Positions 16,642 to 24,273 of a DNA stretch of 64,000 nt are shown here, one piece after another. The stretch's first letter is position 1; the number at the start of each line of letters is the position of its first letter. The notes under the pieces were generated by a model. That model searched no databases. It was given only the letters and a program-made list of their open reading frames with translations, and was not told the origin of the DNA. A program made the translations under genes and the position numbers. This DNA comes from Natronospira bacteriovora (GTDB lineage Bacteria; Pseudomonadota; Gammaproteobacteria; Natronospirales; Natronospiraceae), in the NCBI RefSeq assembly GCF_030848495.1, contig NZ_JAVDDT010000005.1, positions 124,001 through 188,000 of the forward strand, given 5' to 3'.

Positions 16642-17136
16642 TCACTCGGCCAGATAGGCCCTGACCGTATCGTCTTCCAGGGCTTCGATGATGGCACGGG
16701 CGACGGTACCGTTGAGTACCCGGTCAATATGACCGGCACTGCCATTGCGGCGCTCGAAGTTGACCGTATCACCGTTGCCCAGAGTCAGCTCCACATGGAT
16801 CTGCCCTTCCAGGTAGGCGAAGCGGTTGGCCACGTCCATGCGGGTCACGCGCACTTCGATCTCCTTGGCAGAGCCACGGCTACCGTCATGGCGACGCTGG
16901 ATCTCATCCGCCATCTGCGAGGCCATCTGGTCACTGATCTGTTTCAGGTCAGCGTCGATATTGCCGATTCGGAAGGGTCGCGGGCTGTCATAGGCGCCAT
17001 TCACGCGCACTTCACCACGGACATCCATGTTCGAGATGCGTTCCTCGTCCAGCGGATATTCCTGGGCCATATAGGTCGCCGAACAGGCCGACAGACCGAC
17101 GGCAAGCAGAACAACGAGCCAATGTTTCATTTTCAT
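16642..17136 (-). CDS. Predicted lipoprotein, unknown function
   Basis: A 164-residue protein starting MKMKHWLVVLLAVGLSAC, a lipoprotein signal peptide with lipobox LSAC. The mature chain has alternating polar strands and helices and no motif I recognise. The ATG at 17136 follows AGGGAGAAGAAA; an open frame upstream runs into the heptamer array and is not coding. It is a single gene bounded on both sides by repeat arrays. Membrane attachment is well supported; function is not. Confidence 0.75.
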   Translation of the reverse strand: MKMKHWLVVLLAVGLSACSATYMAQEYPLDEERISNMDVRGEVRVNGAYDSPRPFRIGNIDADLKQISDQMASQMADEIQRRHDGSRGSAKEIEVRVTRMDVANRFAYLEGQIHVELTLGNGDTVNFERRNGSAGHIDRVLNGTVARAIIEALEDDTVRAYLAE

Positions 17137-17260
17137 TTTCTTCTCCCTGAATTGAACACGTATTGATGTTGATGTTGTGGCGATGTTCATCGCCCTTTCC
17201 TGCCGACCATATTCACATGACATTTCCAGTGAATCATGACCATGCCTCTTGCCACCCCCT

Positions 17261-17379
17261 CTCAGCACTCAGCACTCAGCACTCAGCACTCAGCACTCAG
17301 CACTCAGCACTCAGAACTCAGCACTCAGAACTCAGAACTCAGAACTCAGAACTCAGAACTCAGAACTCAGAACTCACCA
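17261..17379 (-). repeat. Heptamer tandem array (CTCAGCA / CTCAGAA), 16-17 units
   Basis: Reading on the plus strand: seven CTCAGCA units, then a mix, then a run of CTCAGAA, ending in degenerate CTCACCA. On the minus strand it reads (T)GAGTTCT/(T)GAGTGCT and starts within the stop codon of the HExxH-propeller-barrel gene, mirroring the aceK array. Confidence 0.95.
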
Positions 17380-20259
17380 CTCATACCGCAAATTGACCCA
17401 GGCCCGGGTGCGATCCGGCAGGGGGTTGTCCTGAATCAGTGCGACTCCGGCCTCCAGGCGCACACCCCTGAGTTCGGGCAGGGGCAGGCGGGTATCCGTC
17501 AGGCCACCGCCAATCTCGAAACCCCGCAGAACCAGCCAGTCGCCTTCATCGGCGCTCTCCTCGCCCATGCGGTGGCGCCGATAGAAGAGCCGCGCGGTGT
17601 TGCTGCGGTTGCGCAGGAAGAAGGATTGACCCTCGTACTCCTGCCCGATCAGCAATCCGAGCGGAACGGCGGGCTCGAAGATTCTCTCCGGCTGGGTTCG
17701 GGCGGTACTGGTCAGGCCGGGCTGGCCACCGAGAACCAGCCGTTCCCCACTGTTGCCGGCGTCATCCAGGCTGACCTGAGACAGGGCAAGGCCCGCCATC
17801 CCCTGTCTTCCCGCGGCAAGGCTGAAGTGGCCCCGGCGAAGCGACCAGCTCTCCCCTTCCGTGCGGCCTTCGACCGCACTCAGGCCCAGTCCGGCCTGGC
17901 TGCGGCGCGAGCCACGCTGACGCTGCCATTGGCTGCCGGCCTGCAGCCAGGACCAGTCACGCCGGTAGTCGTCGCCCGCCAGGCTCACCTCGCTCAGGGC
18001 CAGACCAGCGGACACACCATTGCGGAAACGCCCGGCACGGCGATCGGCTTCCAGCCCCATCAGCAGGCCGGTCTGTCGCTGGCGCATCGCCTCGGTGTCC
18101 GCGGCATCCCGCTGCTGCGACGGGTCACTGACCTGGTGAAATGCCGCCGCCGTAAGGTCGATCGGCCAACCTCGCCAGCTGCCGGCCAGCAAGGCCCCAT
18201 TTTCGCTCTCCCGAGATGACAGCGATGCGGCAGCCAGCCAGTCCGTACGCCCGATCAGGTCGCCCCCCTTCACGCCAAGATCCAGGGCCGTTTCCGAACG
18301 GGTCCAGCGCCCCGACATCAGGCCGGTCGCAAATTGCGGGCCACGGCCGTATGAACGGGCGGGTGCGTCACTGGGATCGGGGGCGCGCAACTGGAGGGGC
18401 ACCGGCTGGCGGCCAATGGGTGAGGCCGTCTCCATACTTTCCAGTGGCCACCCGGGCCGGATATCGCTGCCGTTTTCCACCCGCATCAGATCGTGGCCGG
18501 AGGGACCGGGCTGCAGATAAAGCAAGGCATCCGTACCCGGTATCGGCTGGGGGGCCAGGGCGGCCTGGACGGATACCGTCACCGGCTGACTGTCGGCCAT
18601 GCCTTCCTGCCAGCGATCCACGCCGATATAACCGAATCGGCCACGACTGAAATACAGGACGCCATCCGCTGACCAGGCCGGTTGGGCAAGGAAGCTCGAC
18701 GGCCCGGCATCCAGGGCCAACGCCTCCTCACCGCTGTTCAAATCCTTCAGGCGCAGGGACCAGTGGCCCGCAGCATGCGACAGATAGGCGACGACCTGGC
18801 CATCAGGATGGATGCGCGGCTGATCATGCACCAAATTGGTTGAGGCTTCCGAAAGGGACTGGATGCGACCGTCGGCAAGATCCACCCGAACCAGTTCCGA
18901 GTAGCCATGACGATAGCGCACGGCCACCGCCCAGCGGCCGTCCGGAGCCGGGTCGGCACGATGTAATCGCCCGCCCTCTGTGATTCGCTCCACCCGGTTC
19001 CTGTCCAGATGCCAGCGAAACAGATCGGAGCTGGCAAAGCCGTGCGCATCGGTGCTGAGTCGAGTGAAGAGAATGCTGTTCTCGTCGATCCAGCGCGGGT
19101 CATGCACATCACGGCCTTCCGGTGCCGGCAGGCTGTGCAGTGCCTCGCGCGGCAGTGAACGGGGACGAACCGCCATGACATCGTCCGGATCCTTCTCCAC
19201 CTTCTTCTCTTCGGCTTCCCGCCACTTCTCGAAGCGTTCCGCATTGTCATCCAGTCGATAGACTCGCAGCCCGGCCGGCTCGTTGTTCGAATACTCCACC
19301 ACGGCCACCCGGTCGCCCGCGGGCGAGACGGCGGGTGCGCCCAGGCGGTGCCCGAATGCCTGCCAGAGCTCACCGCGCACTTCCCTGTCCGCGAACACCG
19401 ACTCGGCCCTGAGGGCCGCATGAACGGTTTCTGCCATGAAGCGCTGGTACAGCTCGGCGGGTGAGGCACCGAACACACCGCCAAAGGCCTCATTGAAATC
19501 CCGCCGGGTATGGGCCGTCTGTCGGGCCCAGACATCACGAAATGCCTGGGGGCTTTCCCGCTCGGCCAGCCACTCGAAGTAAGCGGAACCCACCAGATAG
19601 GCGCGCAGGCGGGAATCCCAGTCCTGACCCAGGGTACCGCTCAACTGCCCATAGTTGGGCAGACGGCCCTCACGTGCCCATTGGCGAATGAGCGAAGCCC
19701 GCAGGTCGCTGTTGGGCCGCCCGCTGCCGGTCAGTTCACCCTCGAGCCAGGTGGCATAGCCTTCGATCACCCACATGGGAGACTGCATCAGTGGCATCAC
19801 CGCGGCCGGAAGCCACAACTGCCCGCGAAACCGGTCAAAGGACCGCCGCACGGGACGACTGAGATGGGCCAGATGAACGTGCTCGTGAATCAGCAGCAGT
19901 TCCGGCCAGTCGCTGTAATTACCGATCACGGAATCCGCGGCCGGTGGTGTTGTAAACAGCAACATGCGGGCGCGCCCCGTCAGAGGCAGGGCCATGCCAT
20001 TGGGCTGATTGAAGGGGTCGGCAATGATCACATCCACCGGGCTGTCCGGGGTGAATCCGACCCATTCATGCACTTCATCAGCCACGGCTTCGGCCCGAGC
20101 CGCAGCCTTACGGGCCCAGCTTTCCAGTTCGCCGGGGAAATGCACACGGAAGCGCTCCGTCTCAAGGGTCTGCCAGTCAGCCGATGGCGGCGCCGCCAAC
20201 ACCATGCCCGGCCATAGCAGCAGGAACAGCAACCAGCGGCCGTTTACGAACACCTTCAA
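17374..20259 (-). CDS. HExxH metalloprotease / beta-propeller / outer-membrane barrel protein
   Basis: The 961-residue protein has a signal peptide (about 1-22), then a gluzincin-like peptidase domain with HEHVH at residues 125-129 and a downstream WVIEGYATWLE supplying the third zinc ligand (E166). The middle (about 300-640) has repeating TolB/WD40-like blades (SPAGDRVAVVEYS, AAPDGRWAV-type). The last ~300 residues show alternating beta strands and end in an aromatic Trp, as in outer-membrane barrels. A cell-surface or periplasmic protease tethered by its own barrel is the inference. The TTG start has AGGGGG seven bases upstream and overlaps the preceding hydrolase stop. A paralogue lies at 38253-41078. 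Confidence 0.8.
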   Translation of the reverse strand: MKVFVNGRWLLFLLLWPGMVLAAPPSADWQTLETERFRVHFPGELESWARKAAARAEAVADEVHEWVGFTPDSPVDVIIADPFNQPNGMALPLTGRARMLLFTTPPAADSVIGNYSDWPELLLIHEHVHLAHLSRPVRRSFDRFRGQLWLPAAVMPLMQSPMWVIEGYATWLEGELTGSGRPNSDLRASLIRQWAREGRLPNYGQLSGTLGQDWDSRLRAYLVGSAYFEWLAERESPQAFRDVWARQTAHTRRDFNEAFGGVFGASPAELYQRFMAETVHAALRAESVFADREVRGELWQAFGHRLGAPAVSPAGDRVAVVEYSNNEPAGLRVYRLDDNAERFEKWREAEEKKVEKDPDDVMAVRPRSLPREALHSLPAPEGRDVHDPRWIDENSILFTRLSTDAHGFASSDLFRWHLDRNRVERITEGGRLHRADPAPDGRWAVAVRYRHGYSELVRVDLADGRIQSLSEASTNLVHDQPRIHPDGQVVAYLSHAAGHWSLRLKDLNSGEEALALDAGPSSFLAQPAWSADGVLYFSRGRFGYIGVDRWQEGMADSQPVTVSVQAALAPQPIPGTDALLYLQPGPSGHDLMRVENGSDIRPGWPLESMETASPIGRQPVPLQLRAPDPSDAPARSYGRGPQFATGLMSGRWTRSETALDLGVKGGDLIGRTDWLAAASLSSRESENGALLAGSWRGWPIDLTAAAFHQVSDPSQQRDAADTEAMRQRQTGLLMGLEADRRAGRFRNGVSAGLALSEVSLAGDDYRRDWSWLQAGSQWQRQRGSRRSQAGLGLSAVEGRTEGESWSLRRGHFSLAAGRQGMAGLALSQVSLDDAGNSGERLVLGGQPGLTSTARTQPERIFEPAVPLGLLIGQEYEGQSFFLRNRSNTARLFYRRHRMGEESADEGDWLVLRGFEIGGGLTDTRLPLPELRGVRLEAGVALIQDNPLPDRTRAWVNLRYEW

Positions 20260-21629
20260 AGACGATCCCCCTGTTCAAAAGCCATCACTTCGTGGAGATA
20301 ACGGCGTTCTTCCCCCCTGAGCAGGGTGGTCACCGAAAAGAGTATTTCGCTGGCATCGGACCCGGTATTGCGCACAGCCAGTTCCGTGGGCTCTAGTACC
20401 GTACCGGCCATGTCGATAACGCTGCGCTCGGTGTCGATCAGCCAGGCACCGGAAAAGCGGCCACCGGTCACGAGGAGCTCGCTGTTACGTACCGTGAGTG
20501 CCGCCTGCTCCCCTTCCCCGCTCCCTTTCAGGCGAATGTTGCGCAGACGGGCCCTGGAGTCCCGTATCTCGAGCCGGGCCACGGCTATATCCGTGAGCAG
20601 TGCATCCGGGCAATTTTCGATGACCACTTGCTTGAAGGCACCACTGAGACGGAAGCCACGCTCATCCCTGCAGTGCGCGCTGGCCTCGCCGATCTCATCC
20701 GGCATGGCCGACGCCTGCCCCGCCCGCTGACCGGACAGCCCGGCAATCAGGGTGTCATTGAATCGCCCTGGCATTTCCAGCATGGGCGCGTGGCCGGCAT
20801 CGGGGAACACCGTCAGGCTGGCCAGTGGCAGGCGCGCCTTGAGAATCTCGCCGGTCCGCAGCGGGGCGGTACGATCCGCTTCACCCCAATAGATGCGGGT
20901 GGGCGCCCGCACCTGATCCAGACTGGGGCCGAAATCCGTCGCCACCAGGGCCATGCCGGCAATGGTTTCCGCATTGCCACCCAGCACGGCACGCCGGAAG
21001 AAACTGCTTTCCAGCATGCGATTGCTGTCCGGTGTGCGACGAACGAACTTGCGGATGGCCGAGGAAACAGCCCGATCCACCGGGTTGTCGGGCCCCCCGC
21101 TGCCGTCCACCCGTCCTTCCGCATCACCCACGCGGGCGAGGAAGGCGGCATAGGCCGCACGGTGCAGAATCCCGGCCACGCTGATCAGATGCAGGGACTC
21201 CACTTGCTCCGGATAACGGGCGGCATATCGAATGGCAATGGCGCCCCCCAGGGAGTGGCCCACCAGCCTGACGGGCTCCCCGGCAAAGGCCTGGATCACT
21301 TCGTGCAACACACTGGCGTAGTTGTCGGGGCTGTAGAGCTCGCCCGAACCGGGCGAAGCCCCGAAGCCGGGCAGATCCAGCACGATGAGTGGATGCTCCT
21401 CACGCAGTGCGGCAACCAGGTCCGTCCACACCTCCGAGGCCTCGGTACCGATACCATGCACCAGCACCACCGGTGCCCCCTCCCCGGCGCCACCATGGTG
21501 AACGGCGACCCGGGCATTGAAGACGGATTCAGCCAGGGTCGTCGATTTCAGGCCGGGAAAGGCGGAGGCCGCCAGGCCGGGCGCATGCAGGATGGCAATC
21601 ACGCAGACAATGTATGCCCGAAACCGCAT
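20256..21629 (-). CDS. Secreted alpha/beta hydrolase with C-terminal beta-rich extension
   Basis: A 457-residue protein with a signal peptide, then a classic alpha/beta-hydrolase (about 45-300): VLVHGIGTEASEVW, nucleophile GHSLGG, Asp in YWGEADRTAP and His in DAGHAPMLEMPG. A further 150 residues contain short repeats of the kind ...ARLEIRDSRARLRNIRL..., which look like a small beta-helix or beta-sandwich and are unusual for the family. Start ATG 21629 has GAAGG upstream (a GTG lies three bases before it). It begins seven bases after the FadL-like gene and overlaps the next gene by four bases, inside the six-gene operon. Lipase/esterase activity is inferred. Confidence 0.85.
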   Translation of the reverse strand: MRFRAYIVCVIAILHAPGLAASAFPGLKSTTLAESVFNARVAVHHGGAGEGAPVVLVHGIGTEASEVWTDLVAALREEHPLIVLDLPGFGASPGSGELYSPDNYASVLHEVIQAFAGEPVRLVGHSLGGAIAIRYAARYPEQVESLHLISVAGILHRAAYAAFLARVGDAEGRVDGSGGPDNPVDRAVSSAIRKFVRRTPDSNRMLESSFFRRAVLGGNAETIAGMALVATDFGPSLDQVRAPTRIYWGEADRTAPLRTGEILKARLPLASLTVFPDAGHAPMLEMPGRFNDTLIAGLSGQRAGQASAMPDEIGEASAHCRDERGFRLSGAFKQVVIENCPDALLTDIAVARLEIRDSRARLRNIRLKGSGEGEQAALTVRNSELLVTGGRFSGAWLIDTERSVIDMAGTVLEPTELAVRNTGSDASEILFSVTTLLRGEERRYLHEVMAFEQGDRL

Positions 21630-21639
21630 CACGGTGCCT

Positions 21640-22917
21640 TCAGAACGTGTAGGAACTGGACAGGAAGACGGTCAGGCTGCTGGCCTCCACCGTCTGCGGA
21701 TCCCGATCCACCGGCAATACCTGGCCCTGACCACGGCCAGCGGCATAACTGAAGCCCAGATCCAGCGAGGAGTTACGCGTGAAGCGGGCAACGCTGGCAC
21801 TGAAGCCCAGCATGTTGACATGATCGTATTGCACCACCTCGCTGGGCGTGTTGGCATTGTTGGTAAACAGGCCACCCCGCAAGGCCAGGTCATTGCGCAG
21901 GTAATACTCAACCCCCATGGCCGCGTTCCAGGTTGCCTCCACTTCCCGGCCATTGGCACCACGGACAGCATCATGAAAGGCGCTGTGGTAGCTGAAGTCA
22001 CCACTGATCACCAGGCGCGGGCTGTGAAACCAGGCCGCACCGACACGCCATTCCCAGGGATGATCCCGGCGAATGTTGTCACGTGCCTCCACATAGTCGA
22101 TATCGCCTTCCGGGCAAAGGGTACTTTCAGAGAGGGAGGAGCCGTGGCAGGTGAACTGGATGTAGTTTTCCGCCCCCAGAACGTTGGTCCAGCGGATGCT
22201 GCTGCCGATGGCGAGACGATCATGGGGTTCCCACATCACGCCGATGACCGGCTTGATACCCCATTCATCATTCTGGGTCTGCAGGTAGCGCCACTCGATA
22301 TCACTGTCACCGGCACCCGGCCCGGTGCCGGCATCCACCACGATCAGCTGGTTATTGATCTCTTCCTGGTCACGGAAATGGAAATAGAAGCTGGCACCCA
22401 CGGAAAGCTGTTCATTGACCCGAATGGCATAGGAAGGCCCAAGCTTGTACACCCACTGGTTGTTATTGAGATTGATGGTGAAGCGATCACGATTGGGAAG
22501 CTGGGTGAAGGTCTGGTCCTGATCCTCCTGGATGGCATCGGTGACCACATAGGAAAAGCCGAACACGCCCGGCCCGATGGGCTGGGTGATGCCGAAAAAG
22601 TTCGGAATCAGCGTGCCGGATTCACGTTGCCAGTCCTGCCCCTCACCCAGCACATCCTTGTAGACCACGCGGGTGCTGTGCCAGGCATTGACGCTGCCGG
22701 ACAGGTTCAACTGGTCGGCGTGCACGATGCCGGCCGGGTTGTAATACAGCCCGGAGGGATCGTCCGAGATGGCCGTATAGGCACCGCCCATGGCCGATGC
22801 CCGGTTGCCGATCAGCACATCCCGGTAATGAAATTCATCCGCGCTGACCACCGGTGCCACCAGTGACCCCGTCAGCAGTAGCGACAGACACCACCGCAAC
22901 GGCAGCTTACGGCACAT
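21640..22917 (-). CDS. FadL/OmpP1-like outer-membrane transport protein
   Basis: About 425 residues with a signal peptide (MCRKLPLRWCLSLLLTG...) and the OMPP1/FadL N-terminal pattern GNRASAMGGAYTAISDDPSG followed by LYYNPAG, the N-terminal plug of long-chain fatty-acid channels. The remainder alternates strands with aromatic girdles and ends SSSYTF, a good BAM recognition signal. It should take up fatty acids or other hydrophobic compounds. The ATG at 22917 gives the neatest signal peptide and overlaps the M48 gene by 11 bases; a GTG at 22959 has a stronger site (GAGGAG, seven-base spacer) and would add 14 residues. Confidence 0.88.
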   Translation of the reverse strand: MCRKLPLRWCLSLLLTGSLVAPVVSADEFHYRDVLIGNRASAMGGAYTAISDDPSGLYYNPAGIVHADQLNLSGSVNAWHSTRVVYKDVLGEGQDWQRESGTLIPNFFGITQPIGPGVFGFSYVVTDAIQEDQDQTFTQLPNRDRFTINLNNNQWVYKLGPSYAIRVNEQLSVGASFYFHFRDQEEINNQLIVVDAGTGPGAGDSDIEWRYLQTQNDEWGIKPVIGVMWEPHDRLAIGSSIRWTNVLGAENYIQFTCHGSSLSESTLCPEGDIDYVEARDNIRRDHPWEWRVGAAWFHSPRLVISGDFSYHSAFHDAVRGANGREVEATWNAAMGVEYYLRNDLALRGGLFTNNANTPSEVVQYDHVNMLGFSASVARFTRNSSLDLGFSYAAGRGQGQVLPVDRDPQTVEASSLTVFLSSSYTF

Positions 22918-23740
22918 GCCGCTGGAAACGGGCCTGTCGTCGATATCCCTCGATAGCACTCAGATTCTCCTCGTCCTGCAATGCCGTCAGGCGCTTCAGC
23001 CGCTCGGAAGTCGCCGGGTGGGTATCAGCCACCTCGTCCACGGCACGTCTGTCCGCTGATTCACTCAGGCGTTGAAGAAAGCGCCCCAGACCTCCCGGAT
23101 CATAACCGGCACGCGCGGCCAGCAGAACCCCGTCCCGATCCGCTTCGAACTCGTCCTCGTGACGAAGGCCTTCCTCGAACAGCACCGACAGCACCTGATC
23201 CACGGCCTGGGAGAAGAACACCTGGGCCACTTCCGTGGCCCCTCCGAAGAAGCGCGTCAGGCCGGCCATGGGTGAACTTTCCGGCGCCCGGATACCCAGG
23301 GCCTCGACAATATGGCGGCGATCCACGTGAGCGATCTCGTGGGCCAGCACAGCAGCCAGTTCGGCTTCATCCTCCATCAGCGCCAGCGCCTCGCTGGTAA
23401 TGAATATGTAGCCGCCGGGCGCGGCATAGGCATTGACCTGCCCGGACTCGATGACTCCGAAATGAAAGTCCAGATCCGGCCGCGTACCGTGCAGGGCCAG
23501 GGCCACGCCGACGCGATTGACGTAACGCTGCAGCTCATCGTCGGGATGCAGCGCGTGTCGCGCCAGAATTCGCGCCGCCACTTCACGGCCGACCCGGATT
23601 TCGGCACGCTCGTTGGCTTCCGCTTCGGCCACCGGCTGGATCTGGTGCAGGCGCTGGCGAGGGTGGGGATCGCTGGCCAGCAGGGTCGTGGACAGGGCCA
23701 GCCCGGCGACAGCGGCAATGATGGTTGCCAATGGCCTCAT
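22907..23740 (-). CDS. Periplasmic M48-family metalloprotease
   Basis: The 277-residue protein has a signal peptide ending near LLAS and an M48 peptidase domain: AVLAHEIAHVDRRH provides HExxH and EFEADRDG the third zinc ligand. It resembles soluble BepA/LoiP-type proteases that police outer-membrane protein assembly, but it lacks an obvious TPR region, so it is nearer LoiP in size. The ATG follows GGAGGAGACGCA and overlaps the stop of the SH3 protein gene. In this operon it sits just ahead of two outer-membrane barrel genes, which fits a quality-control role. Confidence 0.9.
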   Translation of the reverse strand: MRPLATIIAAVAGLALSTTLLASDPHPRQRLHQIQPVAEAEANERAEIRVGREVAARILARHALHPDDELQRYVNRVGVALALHGTRPDLDFHFGVIESGQVNAYAAPGGYIFITSEALALMEDEAELAAVLAHEIAHVDRRHIVEALGIRAPESSPMAGLTRFFGGATEVAQVFFSQAVDQVLSVLFEEGLRHEDEFEADRDGVLLAARAGYDPGGLGRFLQRLSESADRRAVDEVADTHPATSERLKRLTALQDEENLSAIEGYRRQARFQRHVP

Positions 23741-24240
23741 TGCGTCTCCTCCGCCTCCTCTTCCAGCAGGAACTCCAGTGCCTCATCACCCGAGACCGCC
23801 AATGCTTCCAGGCGCCTGAGCGCTTCCACATCCAGATTGGGATCATCCAGCAGACGCTCATCTTCCTCCACGCCGCGGATGGCTCCGGCCGTGGTCACGG
23901 CGGAAGCCCGACGCCGGGCGCTGGCATCCATTTCCGCGGCCCGATCCAGATGGCTCTCCCGACGGTTGGGGGGCGTGTCACGCAGAATCAGTGCCGGCAT
24001 CCAGCCCTCCAGCTCACCCACACGGATGCGATGCCAGCTGTCACCGGCCTCCAGCACCTCCACTTCCATACCCCGTGCCAGGCGCTCAAGGGGTTCGCCG
24101 CCAAAGGCCGGCTGGGCCATCAGGGCCGCGTTCTGACTCTGCACGAAAACCACCCGCTCCGCTTCATCCGCGGCCATGGCCGGCCCGCACCAGAAGCTAC
24201 CCCAGATTCCCACTACCAAGATCACGATGATGAATCGCAT
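23737..24240 (-). CDS. Secreted SH3-domain (bacterial SH3_3-like) protein
   Basis: A 167-residue protein with a signal peptide (MRFIIVILVV... to AMAA) and one bacterial SH3-like domain (about residues 30-90: VQSQNAALMAQPAFGG, LARGMEVEVLEAGDSWHRIR, EGWMPALILRD). The C-terminal third is helical and acidic. Such domains often bind peptidoglycan or cell-surface ligands. The ATG at 24240 has GGGAG eight bases upstream; an ATG at 24255 overlaps that site and is less likely. The gene is 33 bases after the cyclase and overlaps the M48 gene. Confidence 0.8.
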   Translation of the reverse strand: MRFIIVILVVGIWGSFWCGPAMAADEAERVVFVQSQNAALMAQPAFGGEPLERLARGMEVEVLEAGDSWHRIRVGELEGWMPALILRDTPPNRRESHLDRAAEMDASARRRASAVTTAGAIRGVEEDERLLDDPNLDVEALRRLEALAVSGDEALEFLLEEEAEETQ

Positions 24241-24273
24241 CCGCTTTGCTCCCATTCGCTTCTTCTGTTGAAT

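Noticed and set aside
17236-17437. Open frames encoding repeated STQHSAL-type peptides
   Set aside because: They are translations of the CTCAGCA array in several frames at once; no ribosome site, and the real gene reads on the other strand.
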